From NCBI GenBank assembly GCA_903827075.1, contig CAIKGX010000240.1, positions 1-6,961 on the forward strand: 6,961 nt of DNA. Reading direction: 5' to 3'. This DNA comes from an uncultured beta proteobacterium (lineage in GTDB: Bacteria > Pseudomonadota > Gammaproteobacteria > Burkholderiales > Burkholderiaceae). Shown here piece after piece: positions 6,234 to 6,961 of the stretch. A model generated the notes under the pieces. The model was not told where the DNA came from, ran no database searches, and saw only the letters and a program-made list of their open reading frames with translations. How positions within the stretch are numbered: position 1 is the first letter of the stretch; every line of letters starts with the position of its first letter. The position numbers and the translations under genes are program-made.

Positions 6234-6961
6234 TATTCAGCTTTCCCTTCTTCAACAAATTCTTCTTCACCTTCTTTAACGGCAGCTAAGATTTCTTGAA
6301 CTGAGCTAGATTTGCCTTCCAGGATTGCGTCAGCAATACCGCGAGCATAAAGAAGAACCGCTTTGCTGGAGTCATCATTACCAGGGATGATGTAATCAAC
6401 ACCTTCTGGCGAGTGATTGGTATCAACCACGGCGATAACAGGAATACCCAACTTATTGGCTTCAGTAATAGCAATCTTGTGGTAGCCAACATCGACTACG
6501 AAAATAGCATCAGGAACGCCATTTAAATCTTGAATACCGCCAAGTGCTTTTTGCAATTTGTCCAGATCACGGTCGTTAGTCAAGGCTTCTTTTTTGGAAA
6601 GCTTTTCCCAGTCGCCAGCTTCTTTAGCAACGGCCATGTCTTTCAAGCGCTTGAGAGAACCTTTAACAGTTTTGAAATTGGTGAGCGTACCGCCCAACCA
6701 ACGGCTGTCGATGTAAGGCATGCCAGCACGAGCAGCTTCTTCAGCAATGATCTCGCGTGACTGACGCTTTGTACCAACAAACAAAATCGTTCCACGATTA
6801 GCAGCAATTTGCTTGGAAAATTTCAGGGCGTCCTGAAACATTGGCAATGTTTTTTCCAAATTGATGATGTGAATTTTATTGCGATGGCCGAAAATATAAG
6901 GGGCCATTCTTGGGGACCAGAAGCGTGTTTGGTGCCCAAAATGGCAACCGGCTTCCAGCAT
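6233..6961 (-). CDS. rpsB: Small ribosomal subunit protein uS2, start cut by window
   Basis: Ribosomal protein S2 of the 30S subunit, which binds late in assembly and helps hold S1 on the ribosome. The 242 visible residues begin at MLEAGCHFGHQTRFW, which aligns with residue 9 onward of E. coli S2. The Met at 6961 is therefore an internal residue, and about eight N-terminal residues plus the leader lie outside the window. Conserved blocks are FGHRNKIHIINLEKT (24-38), ILFVGTKRQSRE (59-70), SRWLGGTLTNFKTV (86-99), LGGI (140-143), PDAIFVVD (150-157) and VDYIIPGNDD (188-197). The tail is acidic (GEEEFVEEGKAE), as is common in this family. The stop codon overlaps the tsf start by one base, so the two are cotranscribed and probably translationally coupled. 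Confidence 0.97.
   Translation of the reverse strand: MLEAGCHFGHQTRFWSPRMAPYIFGHRNKIHIINLEKTLPMFQDALKFSKQIAANRGTILFVGTKRQSREIIAEEAARAGMPYIDSRWLGGTLTNFKTVKGSLKRLKDMAVAKEAGDWEKLSKKEALTNDRDLDKLQKALGGIQDLNGVPDAIFVVDVGYHKIAITEANKLGIPVIAVVDTNHSPEGVDYIIPGNDDSSKAVLLYARGIADAILEGKSSSVQEILAAVKEGEEEFVEEGKAE

Noticed and set aside
6961..6961. Met codon at the window edge as the true rpsB start
   Set aside because: Alignment by eye with S2 places this Met about eight residues inside the protein, so the true start is outside the window.

Overview
The window is one unbroken run of eight bacterial housekeeping genes, all read from the minus strand, so the biological order runs from position 6961 down to 1: rpsB, tsf, pyrH, frr, uppS, cdsA, dxr, rseP. 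The two end genes are cut by the window: rpsB lacks its first few codons and rseP lacks its C-terminal end. There are no mobile elements, tRNA or rRNA genes, CRISPR arrays or foreign-looking islands.

The gene set matches the translation, isoprenoid, phospholipid and envelope-stress cluster of Proteobacteria. In E. coli dxr lies between frr and uppS; here it lies between cdsA and rseP, which is how I recall the order in Betaproteobacteria of the Burkholderiales. The fairly balanced base composition by eye, AT-leaning third codon positions, compact spacing and the look of the EF-Ts and RpsB proteins suggest a low-GC, streamlined member such as Polynucleobacter. That placement is an inference from recall, not from a search.

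Layout. Positions 6961-5352 hold rpsB and tsf, joined by a one-base TAATG overlap. Positions 5351-5161 are the only sizeable gap (191 bases). It holds a GC-rich hairpin just after tsf, a strong factor-independent terminator, a promoter with a perfect TATAAT whose -35 box lies in the terminator's U-tract, and a hairpin in the resulting pyrH leader. Positions 5160-1 hold pyrH, frr, uppS, cdsA, dxr and rseP with gaps of only 11, 36, 21, -1 and 14 bases. No further terminator is visible, so they probably form one transcript continuing past the window edge.

Function. rpsB, tsf and frr serve translation (30S subunit, EF-Tu recycling, ribosome recycling). pyrH makes UDP for RNA and sugar-nucleotide synthesis. 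dxr makes MEP for the isoprenoid pathway, whose product farnesyl diphosphate is extended by UppS to the undecaprenyl carrier used for peptidoglycan. CdsA makes CDP-diacylglycerol for phospholipids. RseP is the intramembrane protease of envelope stress signalling. The cluster therefore ties protein synthesis to envelope growth.

I found no new multi-gene system. The observations most worth checking are an RseP that appears to have one PDZ domain instead of two, the fused terminator and promoter between tsf and pyrH, the pyrH leader hairpin, and the overlapping rpsB-tsf junction.
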